Source: Paraferrimonas sedimenticola (GTDB lineage Bacteria > Pseudomonadota > Gammaproteobacteria > Enterobacterales > Shewanellaceae). From it: 64,000 nucleotides of DNA. Shown piece by piece: positions 38,801 through 48,115 of the stretch. The stretch lies in NCBI RefSeq assembly GCF_002282855.1, contig NZ_NRIR01000006.1, forward strand, positions 62,001-126,000, in the 5' to 3' direction. How positions within the stretch are numbered: position 1 is the stretch's first letter; every line of letters begins with the position of its first letter. The notes beneath the pieces were generated by a model. The model was not told the origin of the DNA, ran no database searches, and saw only the letters and a list, made by a program, of their open reading frames with translations. The position numbers and the translations under genes are program-made.

Positions 38801-38969
38801 CCGCTGAAGCGCCGCGGTAGTTGGTGTCCACCGACACAACCGGTGGATCAATGTTGGGATACTCGCGCAATGGCAAGCGGTCAAACGCCACTAAACCAAA
38901 GGCAATTAGCAACAAACTCAAAACAGAAGCGAATACCGGTCGCTTAACCGAAACGTCCGTTAATATCAT
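35868..38969 (-). CDS. RND efflux transporter permease (AcrB/MexF superfamily)
   Basis: 1033 residues, 12 predicted membrane helices and two large periplasmic domains. Proton-relay residues Asp401-Asp402 in GMVVDDAIVMLENIHRR are present, and the N-terminus ILTDVSVKRPVFASVLSLLLIAFG is typical of the multidrug (HAE-1) group. Its TAA stop is the start of a repeat copy. Forms a tripartite pump with the adaptor immediately upstream; no outer-membrane factor gene is adjacent. Substrates unknown. Confidence 0.93.
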   Translation of the reverse strand: MILTDVSVKRPVFASVLSLLLIAFGLVAFDRLPLREYPNIDPPVVSVDTNYRGASAAVVETRITQLIENRISGVEGIRHISSSSRDGRSSITLEFQVGRDIDSAANDVRDRVSGLLNNLPDEADPPEVQKANSGDEVIMWLNLVSDRMDTLQLTDYARRYLVDRMSVQDGVATIRVGGGKVYSMRIWIDRQALASRQLTVTDVENALRAENVELPAGSIESKERHFSVRVQRSFATEKDFSKLVLAEGSDGYLVKLGDVAKVELGSEEERIMFRGNGENMIGLGVAKQSTANSLDVGRAINAMVDEINPTLPEGMEIKRSYDSTVFIEASIEEVYQTLFIAMSMVILVIFLFLGNFRAMLIPALTVPVSLMGTFIVLFMLGYSINLLTLLALILAIGMVVDDAIVMLENIHRRIEEGETPLKAAFLGAKEVSFAIVATTLVLISVFMPITFLEGDLGKLFKEFAVAMSAAVLFSSFIALSLSPMMCSKVLKQHEAGWMTTRIDRAMDWLTARYAGGVRQAIAHPFIMVALILSAFAASFYLVKEVPAEFAPREDRGSMFVMVNGPQGGSYEYISEYMNEVETRLMPLVESGDVKRLLIRAPRGWGGTADFSNGMAIVVLEDWSVRRPAQEIIGDIRARLGDLAGVRAFPIMRQAFGRGVGKPIQFVIGGPSYEALVEWRDIMLEKAQDNPYVVGLDHDYQETKPQLRVLIDKERAASLGVSISHIGRTLESMLGSKKVTTFMRDGEEYDVIIEGERDNQNTANDLENIYVRSDRTKQLIPLSNMVSVEEFADASRLNRYNRLRSITLEANLADGASLGDALNYLNGLAAEHLPAEAIISYKGQSLDYYESGSSIYFVFLLALVVVFLVLAAQFESYVHPLVIMLTVPLATLGALLGLYFTGQTLNIYSQIGIIMLVGLSAKNGILIVEFANQLRDRGLAFEEAVVQASSQRLRPILMTGITTAAGAIPLVLASGAGAETRLVIGVVVLSGTLVATLFTLFVIPGTYSLLARNTSSPDAVARKLEAELAADKPN

Positions 38970-38975
38970 GGTGCC

Positions 38976-40043
38976 CTACCTCTTTGTAACCCAAGGTTCT
39001 GAGGTAGTCGCATTCACTTTCTGACCGACACGGACTTTCATGGCACCGCGGATCACCACTTGCTGTCCTTCGCTCACACCATCAACCAGCTCTACTAAAC
39101 CGCGCTGACGAATGCCGATTTTTACTTGTTTGCGCTCAACCATGCCCGAGTCGTCCACCAGATAAACAAAGTGGTCCGCTTGTAATGGAATAATTGCAGA
39201 CTCTGGCACCACCAAGGTAGTGTGCTCGGCTTTGATCAGGCGAACCTTCATCAACATACCCGGTAGCACTAGGCCGTCTTGGTTTGGAATCTCGGCGCGT
39301 ACCACAACCGCACGCGTTTCAGGGTCGATACGGCTGTCTAACGACTTAACCGTGCCGCGAAAGACTTTGTCTGGGTATGCCGCAGAAATGGCTTCTACCG
39401 ATGAACCTGGGCGCAAATCACCCAAAAATCGCTCAGGTACTGAGAAGTCCAACTTAATGGTGGAGATGTCATCCAGAGTAGTAATTTCTTGTCCGGTAGA
39501 GACCAGTGAGCCAGTAGAAACCTGGCGAAGGCCTAAACGTCCGGCAAACGGTGCTTTAATCGAGCGGGTTTGCAGCTCAGCTTCCGATTGGCTCAGGTTA
39601 GCGCGAGCGGTATCAATTAAGGTTTGGAGGCGGTCGCGCTCTAACTCTGCGATAGTTTGGTTGGTCACCAGCGAGTCAATACGTTGATACTCGCGAATGT
39701 GGTCGGCAAGCTGAACTTTGGCCGCGCGCACTTTGGCCGCCTGTTCGTTTTGACGCAGGGTCACTAGCAACTGGCCCGCAGAAACCATGTCGCCATCGTC
39801 AAACGAGATAGAATCAATCTTTTCAGTCACCTTTGAGGTAATGGTCACCGACTCTTTGGCACGGGTGGTCCCCAGAGCTTCCACCCGGTCTTGAACCACT
39901 TGTTCAGTTACATCCGTGACTACCACATTTACGACACCGGGACCGCGTTTTTGCGGGCCTTTAGCAGCTTCTTTTGGGGAAAACTGCAGGTATGCAGCGC
40001 CAGCCGCTACTATCACCAATAGAGCTATTATTATTTTTTTCAT
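38976..40043 (-). CDS. RND efflux periplasmic adaptor (membrane fusion protein)
   Basis: 355 residues: N-terminal signal/anchor (MKKIIIALLVIVAAGAAYL), lipoyl-like halves around VTEKIDSISFDDGDMVSAGQLLVTL and IKAPFAGRLGLRQVSTGSLV, an alpha-helical hairpin between them, and a beta-barrel region (KLDFSVPERFLGDLRPGSSVEA). Six nucleotides separate it from the permease, so the pair is an operon. No dedicated regulator is visible next to it. Confidence 0.93.
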   Translation of the reverse strand: MKKIIIALLVIVAAGAAYLQFSPKEAAKGPQKRGPGVVNVVVTDVTEQVVQDRVEALGTTRAKESVTITSKVTEKIDSISFDDGDMVSAGQLLVTLRQNEQAAKVRAAKVQLADHIREYQRIDSLVTNQTIAELERDRLQTLIDTARANLSQSEAELQTRSIKAPFAGRLGLRQVSTGSLVSTGQEITTLDDISTIKLDFSVPERFLGDLRPGSSVEAISAAYPDKVFRGTVKSLDSRIDPETRAVVVRAEIPNQDGLVLPGMLMKVRLIKAEHTTLVVPESAIIPLQADHFVYLVDDSGMVERKQVKIGIRQRGLVELVDGVSEGQQVVIRGAMKVRVGQKVNATTSEPWVTKR

Positions 40044-40153
40044 GGGTCTGACTTGCCTAATTTGAGTGAGGTTAGTTTACCGATACCCGTGCTCTACGCA
40101 ATGCAGATTACAAAGGTTTACAATTAAGCAAAAAAGCTGCGAGCAAATTGTAA

Positions 40154-40180
40154 ACAAAAACCGCAGCTCAAGGCTGCGGT
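40154..40180 (-). terminator. terminator of dapA-bamC
   Basis: Minus strand: ACCGCAGC/GCTGCGGT stem with 5-nt loop followed by TTTTGTTT. Confidence 0.88.
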
Positions 40181-40206
40181 CTTTTGGTTCAAGCACTTAA
40201 CGCGAG

Positions 40207-41310
40207 TTAACGGCGTCGACTGGTGCTGCGGTCTTCACCCATAACTTCAGCGAAGAACTCGTGGATCTGTTCCACCACCTCGTTAGACAGTTTGTTGTCT
40301 TCGGCGTCAAACATTTGAATCTGAGTTTTGCCGTCTTCGGTATCAGTCAACTTAAAGCGATACAAACCTTCATCCAATGGCAAGGCTTCGCCACCAAACA
40401 TGGAGTCCCAGAAACCAGGATCGTCATCAAGGCGGGCGTAGTAGATGCCGTTATTGCGATCTCTGTCTTCGATATCAAAGCCAAGCTCAGGTAACACTAG
40501 GCCCAAGCGGTCCCATGTCCGCAAGAACTTAGACTCGGCCACCCAGACAGTTTCTTGCTCGGCGTTGTCTTCCAGCTCAATCTCAATACCCAAGCTGTTG
40601 CGAATACGCTCGGCCCGCTCTTCTGCGGCACGTTTAGCACTCACATAGGCCACCGCATCGTTGAGCATATCGATGGTGTAACGACGCTTGTCATCACTGG
40701 TCAGCGCAGGGATTTCGGTAGCGCCATCGATGCTTTCATCGTGCTCAATCAAGTCAATGGAGACATCACCGCTGCGGCCGTGTGGCTTGACCTGAATGGT
40801 GAAACGGTAGCGTTGTCGCAAAACATATTCGTCGTTCTTACCAATCCAGTTCTTTTTGAACTCTTGGCGAGTTTCAATCCAGTCAGTTTCGATAACCCCG
40901 CCGTCAAAATCGTCGGTAGTCACGCCAACTTCGCGTTGCGCCAGATAGCCAATAATTGAGTCGTGCACCTCAGTATTGAGGTCTTGGTCGCCCACGGCCT
41001 CAATCATGACCTTAACGTTATCCGTGCCCTCTTCTACAAAGGTGCCATCGGCACTGGCCAAAATCTGTAGTGGTGGGCGAATGTCCAACGCGCGCCCCAT
41101 GGAACGAGCTTGGCCTTCTTCGGTCAGCTCTGGCACGTCAAACTCTTTCGAGTAGGTCGGCTCTTTTAGATGCGATGGAATTTTCAACGGCTCGCCAATA
41201 TCGGCATTGGTGTACTCATCGGAACCGGAGATTTGACGACGTTCGATTGGCGTTGAGCAAGCGCTCAACAAAAGTACCAAAGTCACAGCGGTACTAATGG
41301 GCTTTATCAT
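40207..41310 (-). CDS. bamC: outer membrane assembly lipoprotein BamC
   Basis: 367 residues with lipobox LLLSAC (Cys18), a flexible N-terminal stretch that contacts BamD ([12 protein letters not shown]), and two helix-grip domains. Part of the BAM complex that inserts beta-barrels. The start overlaps the dapA stop by four bases, the conserved dapA-bamC pair of gammaproteobacteria. Confidence 0.93.
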   Translation of the reverse strand: MIKPISTAVTLVLLLSACSTPIERRQISGSDEYTNADIGEPLKIPSHLKEPTYSKEFDVPELTEEGQARSMGRALDIRPPLQILASADGTFVEEGTDNVKVMIEAVGDQDLNTEVHDSIIGYLAQREVGVTTDDFDGGVIETDWIETRQEFKKNWIGKNDEYVLRQRYRFTIQVKPHGRSGDVSIDLIEHDESIDGATEIPALTSDDKRRYTIDMLNDAVAYVSAKRAAEERAERIRNSLGIEIELEDNAEQETVWVAESKFLRTWDRLGLVLPELGFDIEDRDRNNGIYYARLDDDPGFWDSMFGGEALPLDEGLYRFKLTDTEDGKTQIQMFDAEDNKLSNEVVEQIHEFFAEVMGEDRSTSRRR

Positions 41311-42194
41311 GAATTAACCTCGATGTTGGCCTGACGCATGGCGTTCAGCACCACAGCATGATGTTGTTGTTCTAGTTCGGTCAGTGGCAGACGCAAGAGC
41401 CCACCTGGGATTAATCCCATGCGATGCGCAGCCCATTTCACAGGAATTGGGTTGGCTTCGACAAACAATTGTTTGTATAGACCACGCATAGGCGCGTCCA
41501 GTTCCGCAGCTTTTTGCGCATCACCGCTTAAAGCCGCCTGACACATGGCCTGAAATTGCGCGGGAACGATATTGTTGGCCACAGAAATTACGCCGTCACC
41601 GCCGGCCAACAAAAACTCCATGGCCGTGGCGTCATCGCCACTGTAGAGCAAGAAGTCATCACCGCAAAGCTCGCGCAACTTGGCCACTCGGCTAACATCA
41701 CCCGTGGCTTCTTTGATGGCAATAATATTATTAACTTGAGACAACTCGGCCACAGTCTCAAGCGGCATATCCAGCGCTGTACGACCCGGCACATTGTACA
41801 AAATCTGAGGCACATCGGTCGCCGCGGCTACTGCTTTGTAGTGAGCAATCAGACCTTTGGGTGACGGTTTGTTGTAATAAGGCGTCACACCCAACATGGC
41901 GTCTATGCCTAGCGGGTTAAGTTTCTCGGTTAGCTCCACGGCTTCAGCAGTGGCATTAGCGCCATTACCGCCAACAACAGCAATCCGGCCATTGGCATAC
42001 TTAACTACTTGTCGAACGACCTCAATGTGGTCATCAACTGGCAACGTGGCGGACTCGCCAGTGGTACCAACCGCAACAATTGCACTAGTACCCTGCTCTA
42101 TGTGAAATTCCACCAATCGCTCAAGACTTTCATAATCGACGCGTCCGTCATCGTGCATTGGAGTGATCAGCGCGACTATGCTTCCCTTTAACAT
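41307..42194 (-). CDS. dapA: 4-hydroxy-tetrahydrodipicolinate synthase
   Basis: 295 residues, TIM barrel. Schiff-base Lys161 in AIKEATGD; Tyr133 in [10 protein letters not shown], Tyr107 in TPYYNKPS and the Thr44-Thr45 pair in GTTGE complete the proton relay. Condenses pyruvate with aspartate semialdehyde for lysine/DAP. Together with dapE above, two DAP pathway genes lie in this window. Confidence 0.97.
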   Translation of the reverse strand: MLKGSIVALITPMHDDGRVDYESLERLVEFHIEQGTSAIVAVGTTGESATLPVDDHIEVVRQVVKYANGRIAVVGGNGANATAEAVELTEKLNPLGIDAMLGVTPYYNKPSPKGLIAHYKAVAAATDVPQILYNVPGRTALDMPLETVAELSQVNNIIAIKEATGDVSRVAKLRELCGDDFLLYSGDDATAMEFLLAGGDGVISVANNIVPAQFQAMCQAALSGDAQKAAELDAPMRGLYKQLFVEANPIPVKWAAHRMGLIPGGLLRLPLTELEQQHHAVVLNAMRQANIEVNS

Positions 42195-42330
42195 CTTAAT
42201 TCCTCAAGCCGTTTTGGACTGTCAATGGTACTGACACCAATAGGCGAACACAAGCGACAAAACATTCCAAATTGGGCTTTGTGTGATAGCATATGCTCAA
42301 ATTTTTCAACTGCGCCAAAAGAGAGACTCG

Positions 42331-42858
42331 ATGACCGATTATTTGGTGGTCACAGCCATGGGTAGCGATCGTCCCGGTATCGTTAACCGCTTCACCCGTT
42401 TGGCCAGTGAATGCGACTGTAATATTGTCGATAGCCGCATGGCGCTATACGGCAGTGAATTTACCCTAAGCCTGATGCTTAGCGGCGAATACAGCGCCAT
42501 TACTCGAATCGAAAATGCCCTGCCACCACTGAGCGTTGAGTTAGAGCTGCACACCATCATCAAGCGCACCCAATCTCACACCGCACTCGAATTCATCGGT
42601 AAGCTGGATATTGCCCTAACCGGGCCGGATAAACGCGGGACTATGAGCCGCTTTACTCAGTACTTTGCCGAGCAGCAGTTGGACCTAGCCGCCTTGCGCA
42701 CTCAAACCTTGGACAAGGGTCAGCAAGAGCTGCACTTTAGTCTGAATTTGCCACCAGGCGCCGATAGCGCCAAGGTGTGTCAGGACATTCAGACTATCGC
42801 AGAAGAAATGTCACTGAGCTGCCAATGCACCGCGATGGACATTCAGTCCAGCGAGTAA
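42331..42858 (+). CDS. gcvR: glycine cleavage system regulator GcvR (tandem ACT)
   Basis: 175 residues from ATG 42331; the frame opens earlier but MTDYLVVTAMGSDRPGIVNR is the family start. Two ACT domains (about 5-75 and 90-165; second begins KLDIALTGPDKRGTMSRFTQYF). Binds GcvA to control gcvTHP by glycine. Divergent from dapA as in many relatives. Confidence 0.93.
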   Translation: MTDYLVVTAMGSDRPGIVNRFTRLASECDCNIVDSRMALYGSEFTLSLMLSGEYSAITRIENALPPLSVELELHTIIKRTQSHTALEFIGKLDIALTGPDKRGTMSRFTQYFAEQQLDLAALRTQTLDKGQQELHFSLNLPPGADSAKVCQDIQTIAEEMSLSCQCTAMDIQSSE

Positions 42859-42873
42859 ACAAAGTCACCGCAC

Positions 42874-42899
42874 AAAAAACGGCGCTAACTAGCGCCGTT
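42874..42899 (-). terminator. terminator between convergent gcvR and bcp
   Basis: AACGGCGCTA/TAGCGCCGTT stem with a 2-nt loop; TTTTTTG follows on the minus strand, so it mainly serves bcp. Confidence 0.88.
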
Positions 42900-42915
42900 C
42901 TGCGTTTAAGACTCT

Positions 42916-43383
42916 CTAACCTTTCAAATAATCCAACACCACCTCGTGATGGTCTTTGGTTTTAAATTTGTCGAACAGGTGCTCAACCACCCCTTCTTCA
43001 TTGATTAAGAAGCTCAAACGATGCACGCCATCGTAAACCTTTCCCATGAATTTCTTTTGTCCCCAAATACCAAAGGCTTCGCACACCGCATGGTCTTCAT
43101 CCCCTAACAAGGTAAAGTTGAGCGATTGTTTGGTCTCAAAGTTTTTCAGGCGTTTTTGCGGGTCAGGACTGATGCCCAAGGTCACCACATTCAAAGCCTC
43201 CAACTCGGCTTGAGTGTCGCGCAATGAGCAGGCTTGTACGGTACAGCCAGGGGTCGAGGCTTTCGGGTAAAAGTACACCAATACTTTCTTGCCGCGAAGG
43301 TCGCTCAGTTTAACTGTGTCGCCATTTTGGTCTGGCAGGCTAAAGTCTGGGGCGGTATCACCCGCTTGCAAAGGCTTAATCAT
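42916..43383 (-). CDS. bcp: thiol peroxidase Bcp (peroxiredoxin Q)
   Basis: 155 residues from ATG 43383 (MIKPLQAGDTAPDFSLPDQN); the frame opening at 43443 lies in the argO terminator and is not used. Peroxidatic Cys47 and resolving Cys52 in TPGCTVQACSLRD. Reduces peroxides with thioredoxin. Neighbour of gcvR as in E. coli, but convergent rather than codirectional here. Confidence 0.95.
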   Translation of the reverse strand: MIKPLQAGDTAPDFSLPDQNGDTVKLSDLRGKKVLVYFYPKASTPGCTVQACSLRDTQAELEALNVVTLGISPDPQKRLKNFETKQSLNFTLLGDEDHAVCEAFGIWGQKKFMGKVYDGVHRLSFLINEEGVVEHLFDKFKTKDHHEVVLDYLKG

Positions 43384-43441
43384 AGATCCGTCTCGTGGTT
43401 GTTTTATTGACTTGCCAACGAGTCTACCCCTAGCCAAAGAC

Positions 43442-43470
43442 AAAAAAAAGGCGAACCATGCGGTTCGCCC
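43442..43470 (-). terminator. terminator of argO
   Basis: Minus strand: GGCGAACC/GGTTCGCC stem, 4-nt loop, eight T. Confidence 0.93.
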
Positions 43471-43482
43471 AAAAGCATCAGC

Positions 43483-44109
43483 TTAATTTAGCAACATCTT
43501 GATGTAAGGACTTAAAATCGCAAAGGCGATGCCCCACATGGTCAAGAAAATAAATCGGTCCAAATACACCCAAGCTTTCGGGTTTTGGAACACAGGCGCT
43601 AAGAAGCGCGAACCATAGCTCAAAGCAAAGAACCATAAGAAAGAAGCAAACACAGCACCGGCACCAAACAATGGACGGTCATCTACTGCATACTGAGTGC
43701 TAATCGAGCCCAGTAGTACAACGGTATCTAGATACAAATGCGGGTTTAGCAAGCTAATCGCCAAGGTGGTCAAAATCGCTTTTTTCAGCGAGTCCGCCGC
43801 CTGTCCGCCGTTGGTATTCATCGCCTGCGGGTTGAAAGACGATTTCAGCGCGTTAAAGCCGTACCAGAACAAAAACGCTGCGCCACCAAAGCTTGCGGCG
43901 TGGGCCAAGGTTGGGAAGTTCATGATCAACTGACCCATGCCCATCACTCCGGCGGTGATCATCAACGCATCAATCAACGAGCACAGCATGGCAATTGGCA
44001 TAGGATAGTTGCGCTTAATGCCTTGCTTAAGTACAAACGCATTTTGCGCTCCTACAGCAATAATCAAGCTTGCGCCGATACCCATACCTTGAACGAATGC
44101 CGCTGCCAT
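43483..44109 (-). CDS. argO: LysE-family amino acid exporter (ArgO)
   Basis: 208 residues, six hydrophobic segments, with the LysE pattern GASLIIAVGAQNAFVLKQGIKR at the N-terminus and ISLLNPHLYLDTVVLLGS in the middle. Exports arginine or lysine. Divergent from argP, which normally activates it; this pairing is the main evidence for ArgO over a generic LysE. Confidence 0.93.
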   Translation of the reverse strand: MAAAFVQGMGIGASLIIAVGAQNAFVLKQGIKRNYPMPIAMLCSLIDALMITAGVMGMGQLIMNFPTLAHAASFGGAAFLFWYGFNALKSSFNPQAMNTNGGQAADSLKKAILTTLAISLLNPHLYLDTVVLLGSISTQYAVDDRPLFGAGAVFASFLWFFALSYGSRFLAPVFQNPKAWVYLDRFIFLTMWGIAFAILSPYIKMLLN

Positions 44110-44240
44110 AACCCAAATTCCTTAAAAAATACTGTGCGGTAGTAGAAAGTGGGCGCAGAATAAATTGCTTAACGACTTAAGTGAAACTAATATTTACGAT
44201 ACAGCATAAGTAAAACTTATAATCTATCAACAAGGTTAAC

Positions 44241-45143
44241 ATGCTCGATTACAAAGGATTACAAGCTCTGGCCACAGTGGTCCAAGAGGGTGGGTTTGAG
44301 CGGGCGGCCAAGGTGCTGTTTATCAGCCAATCAGCGGTGTCGCAGCGGGTCAAACAGCTAGAACAAAAAACCGGTGAAGCCCTGCTTATTCGCTCCAATC
44401 CGGTAGAAACCACCGCGGCAGGTAATCGACTGTTGCGCCATTTTCAGCAAGTCAGTTTGCTCGAAGCTGAACTGGGCCACGAGCGCGGCGAAGAAGTGGC
44501 CTTGGCCCAAAGTAAAATTCAAATTGCGGTGAATGCCGATTCGCTGGCCACCTGGTTCATGCCTTCGCTTAACGCTTTGTTTGACCGACGCGATTGGCTA
44601 TTAGACCTCATCATCGATGACGAGGGCGAGACCCATAAATTACTGAAAGACGGCAAAGTGATTGGCTGTGTAACCACCGAGGCTCACGCCCTGCCGGGCT
44701 GTCGCTCCGACTATCTAGGCACCATGATTTACAGTTGCGTGTGTAATCGCTCCTTTAAAGCGCGCTACTTTGCCGATGGCATGACCCCAGCGGCCCTGCA
44801 AAAAGCCCCTGGAGTAGTGTTCAGCGTAAAAGACGAAATGCACCACAGATACTTACAGCAACATCACAACATGGCGCCAGGGCAATGGCAGTACCACCGC
44901 ATTCCATCGTCCGAGAGTTTCCTCGAGTTAATCGTTAACGGGTTTGGTTATGGTCTGGTGAGCCACTTGCAAGCCAAGCCGCTTATCGAGCAGCAACGCT
45001 TGATAGAGCTAGAACCGGATAAACAAATGAAGGTGCCGCTGTACTGGCAGCATTGGAACATTAAAGCGCCGCAAACCACATTGATTTACCGCGCTTTATC
45101 GGCCACGGCGCGACGCTACTTGTTGCAAGAGCCCACGCCGTAG
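44241..45143 (+). CDS. argP: LysR-family regulator ArgP
   Basis: 300 residues. N-terminal HTH (GLQALATVVQEGGFERAAKVLFISQSAVSQRVKQLE) with the ArgP-typical start MLDYKGLQAL, and a substrate-binding domain. Senses arginine/lysine and controls argO; the 131-bp divergent gap should hold the operator, which I could not delimit. Confidence 0.93.
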   Translation: MLDYKGLQALATVVQEGGFERAAKVLFISQSAVSQRVKQLEQKTGEALLIRSNPVETTAAGNRLLRHFQQVSLLEAELGHERGEEVALAQSKIQIAVNADSLATWFMPSLNALFDRRDWLLDLIIDDEGETHKLLKDGKVIGCVTTEAHALPGCRSDYLGTMIYSCVCNRSFKARYFADGMTPAALQKAPGVVFSVKDEMHHRYLQQHHNMAPGQWQYHRIPSSESFLELIVNGFGYGLVSHLQAKPLIEQQRLIELEPDKQMKVPLYWQHWNIKAPQTTLIYRALSATARRYLLQEPTP

Positions 45144-45162
45144 AGACTAGTTGGAAGACGCG

Positions 45163-46257
45163 CTAGTTGGTCTCGCTGGGCTTGGGTGGTTCGGTGGCCT
45201 CGCTCACCGACATGCTCGGCCAAGCGTTCATCACAGCCCTCACCAAAGAAGCTAACGGTATCGCAAAGAACACGCCCCACACACCCCACAAGCCGCCAAA
45301 GACCAGTACCGCGGCAATAATCATCACAGGATGCAGATTTACCGCCCCTGAGAACAAAATCGGTACCAGTAAATTGCCATCCAGCGCTTGAATGACGCCG
45401 TAACCAATCATCAGATAGCCAAACTCGGCACTAAAGCCCCACTGGAAAAAGCCCACCAAAGCGATGGGAATTGTCACCAAAGTGGCCCCCACGTACGGCA
45501 CCAATACCGACAGGCCAGTTAGCACACCTAGCAGCACTGAGTAGCGCAGCCCCATAAAGGCAAAGAAGATGTAACTGACCAAACCAATGATCACAATCTC
45601 CATCACCTTACCGCGAATATAATTGAAGATTTGCACGTCCATTTCAGCCCACACTTTGCGGGCCAATTGACGATTGGTGGGGAAAAAGCGTTTGGCGTCT
45701 TTGAGCAGCTGCTCTTTGTCTTTGAGAAAGAAAAACACCAGCAAAGGCACCAAAATTGCGTAAATCATCAGCACCAAAGCTTCGGCGGAAAAGCCCAGTA
45801 AACCTTGCACAAAGCGCAACAGATGTTGACTGTCCGCCAGCGAGCGAACCTCGGCCATGATAGTGCTGATTTGCTCGGAAGAAATAAATTGAGGGTACTC
45901 GTCCGCTAAGTGTTGCAGCGTCTGATAACCCTTATCTAGCATGCTTGGAATTTCAGCGACTAAAGCAACCCCTTGATTCCACAGACTGGGTACCAGACCA
46001 AAGGTGATGATTAGCATCATCAGCACGAACAGCAACAGCACCAGCGATGCGGCAGCGGCTCTAGGAATGCCAAGCCGGCTCATTTTTTCAACAGGCCACT
46101 CGAGCAAATAAGCCAAAACCACAGCGAGGATAATAGGCATTAACAGTGAGCTGGCAAAATACAGGAGTAAAAAGCCGCCCACCAGAATAAAGAGTAAGGT
46201 GACCGCTTGAGGATCCGAGAAATGCGCTTTGTACCAGCCTTTAATCATGGAAAGCAT
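45163..46257 (-). CDS. perM: AI-2E family transporter (PerM)
   Basis: 364 residues, about eight membrane helices: YFASSLLMPIILAVVLAYLLEWPVEKM near the N-terminus and GALSVLVPYVGATLVTIPIALV-like block in the middle, both typical of the PerM/TqsA family. Position beside bepA on the opposite strand matches E. coli perM-bepA. Transport substrate unproven for this subgroup. Confidence 0.9.
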   Translation of the reverse strand: MLSMIKGWYKAHFSDPQAVTLLFILVGGFLLLYFASSLLMPIILAVVLAYLLEWPVEKMSRLGIPRAAAASLVLLLFVLMMLIITFGLVPSLWNQGVALVAEIPSMLDKGYQTLQHLADEYPQFISSEQISTIMAEVRSLADSQHLLRFVQGLLGFSAEALVLMIYAILVPLLVFFFLKDKEQLLKDAKRFFPTNRQLARKVWAEMDVQIFNYIRGKVMEIVIIGLVSYIFFAFMGLRYSVLLGVLTGLSVLVPYVGATLVTIPIALVGFFQWGFSAEFGYLMIGYGVIQALDGNLLVPILFSGAVNLHPVMIIAAVLVFGGLWGVWGVFFAIPLASLVRAVMNAWPSMSVSEATEPPKPSETN

Positions 46258-46275
46258 TGTTGAGTTCTGGCTCCC

Positions 46276-46491
46276 TTATGGTTTTGTTATGGTCAATTCA
46301 GTGGCCGAGTCCCGCAGCCTTCGCTCAAACGGAATCGCTTTTTTTGCTAACAGGCGGGGAACATCTTTAACCGAACCAGGGTCTGATAGTAACACACACA
46401 ATTGTTCCCCGGCTGCCATTTGCTTCAGCTTTAATTTGACTGTAATCAATGGGATAGGACAATTTTCTGACCTTAGGTCTAGCCGTTCCAT
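46276..46491 (-). CDS. TusA/SirA-family sulfur carrier-like protein
   Basis: 71 residues from ATG 46491, which has GGAG seven bases upstream; longer open frame to 46548 is not needed. LDLRSENCPIPLITVKLKLKQ holds the Cys of the CPxP motif of TusA-fold proteins. Small and soluble. It precedes perM by 18 nt on the same strand. Probably a sulfur-trafficking or regulatory protein, not necessarily TusA itself. Confidence 0.88.
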   Translation of the reverse strand: MERLDLRSENCPIPLITVKLKLKQMAAGEQLCVLLSDPGSVKDVPRLLAKKAIPFERRLRDSATELTITKP

Positions 46492-46633
46492 GACAACTCC
46501 GTCGCATATGAGTGGCGCTATTATCCGTTGCGATGGCGAAAACCACAACTATCAAGGCCTGCTTGAAAGCAAACACTAGCCGAATGCCGAAGGATAACGG
46601 TACACTAAACAAGGTCGTTAAGAGATTGATACA

Positions 46634-48100
46634 TTGAAAAAACAAACAACCAAGCAAAGGATTAAACGTCTCGCCGCAGGCGCGCTAGCCTTGGCCGTCA
46701 GCGCCGGTGTCAGTGCGCACATGACGGCTTCTAATCTGCCCGATCTTGGCACCGCCGCGGTCAACACCCTAAGCATCGAAAAAGAAATGCAGGTGGGTGA
46801 TGCCTACATGCGGGTGATCCGCGGTTCAGCCCCAATGGTGACCGACCCTGTATTAGAACAGTACCTCTCGGAACTGGGCAATAAACTGGTCAGCCACGCC
46901 CATGACGTGAAAACCCCGTTCACCTTTTTTATGCTGCGTCAGGACGAAATTAACGCATTCGCCTTTTTCGGCGGCCACGTAGGGATTCACACCGGGCTGT
47001 TTCTCAACGCCGACAACGAAGCGCAGCTGGCTTCGGTACTTGCGCACGAAATTGTGCACGTGACCCAGCGTCACTTGGCCCGTTCTATGGAAGCTCAACA
47101 GAAAACCGGGCCTGCCGCCATGGTGGGCATGTTAGGCGCAATCTTACTCGCGATTGCCGCCCCACAAGCGGGTATGGCGGCATTGGCGACCACTCAAGCA
47201 CTGGCCCAGCAGAGTTCAATTAACTACACCCGTGCTCACGAGCGCGAAGCAGACCGAATTGGCATTGCCATGTTGGCCGAAGCCGGTTTCGATCCCCAAG
47301 GGGCACCGGAGTTCTTCGCCAAATTGGCCGCGCGCTATCGCTACTCCAGCAAGCCGCCACAAATGCTGCTGACTCACCCATTGCCCGAATCGCGGATTTC
47401 TGAAGCGAGAACCCGTGCCGCCAATTATCCTCGACGCCGCTACGAGCAAAACTTGGATTACCATTTGGCGCGGGCGCGCATTTGGGTGCGCTACTCGCCG
47501 CTAAACGACAAGGCGGCACTAGCTCGCTACGACATGCAGCTCAAAAAACGCGACTACGAATTTAAGGAAGCGGCGCTATACGGTCGCGCCTTGGCGCTGT
47601 TTAGGCTCAAGCGTTACGAGGAGTCACAACAGGTGCTCGAAGAGCTAATAAAAAACGATAAGAACAACCTGTTTTATGTGGATTTGAAAACTGACCTGTT
47701 GCTTGAGCAAGACAAAAACGACGAAGCCATTGCCATGTTAAAGCATCAGCTCAAGCTCAAGCCAACCTCGCAAGTGGTGCTGGCGAACTTGGCTAACGCC
47801 TACATGCAGGACAACCAACCCGAGTTGGCCATCAACAAGTTGCAATCCATGGCGTTTTTGGACAAAGACTACATGCTGCCCTACTCCATGATGGTCGATG
47901 CTTACAAGAAAACCGGCGAAAAAGCCCAACGCCACTTAGCCCAAGCCGAGCTAATGGCGCTAGCCGCAGATTACGACAACGCGATTGACCAGCTCAACTA
48001 CGCCTACAAGCTAACCACAGAAGAACCCTTACAAACCGCCAGAATCGAAGCCAGACTGCGCCAGTTCCGCAAAGCTAAACGCGATTTTGAAGACTTATAA
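46634..48100 (+). CDS. bepA: periplasmic metalloprotease/chaperone BepA
   Basis: 488 residues from a TTG codon (no nearby in-frame ATG). Signal peptide ending around AGVSA (28). M48 zinc site His138-Glu139-x2-His142 in AHEIVHVTQ and Glu204 in HEREADRIG. The C-terminal half is TPR repeats (ALFRLKRYEESQQVLEELI, NLANAYMQDNQPELAINKL). Maintains LptD and outer-membrane barrel quality. Followed by the yfgD-like gene. Confidence 0.94.
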   Translation: MKKQTTKQRIKRLAAGALALAVSAGVSAHMTASNLPDLGTAAVNTLSIEKEMQVGDAYMRVIRGSAPMVTDPVLEQYLSELGNKLVSHAHDVKTPFTFFMLRQDEINAFAFFGGHVGIHTGLFLNADNEAQLASVLAHEIVHVTQRHLARSMEAQQKTGPAAMVGMLGAILLAIAAPQAGMAALATTQALAQQSSINYTRAHEREADRIGIAMLAEAGFDPQGAPEFFAKLAARYRYSSKPPQMLLTHPLPESRISEARTRAANYPRRRYEQNLDYHLARARIWVRYSPLNDKAALARYDMQLKKRDYEFKEAALYGRALALFRLKRYEESQQVLEELIKNDKNNLFYVDLKTDLLLEQDKNDEAIAMLKHQLKLKPTSQVVLANLANAYMQDNQPELAINKLQSMAFLDKDYMLPYSMMVDAYKKTGEKAQRHLAQAELMALAADYDNAIDQLNYAYKLTTEEPLQTARIEARLRQFRKAKRDFEDL

Positions 48101-48115
48101 GAACAAGGAAAACCC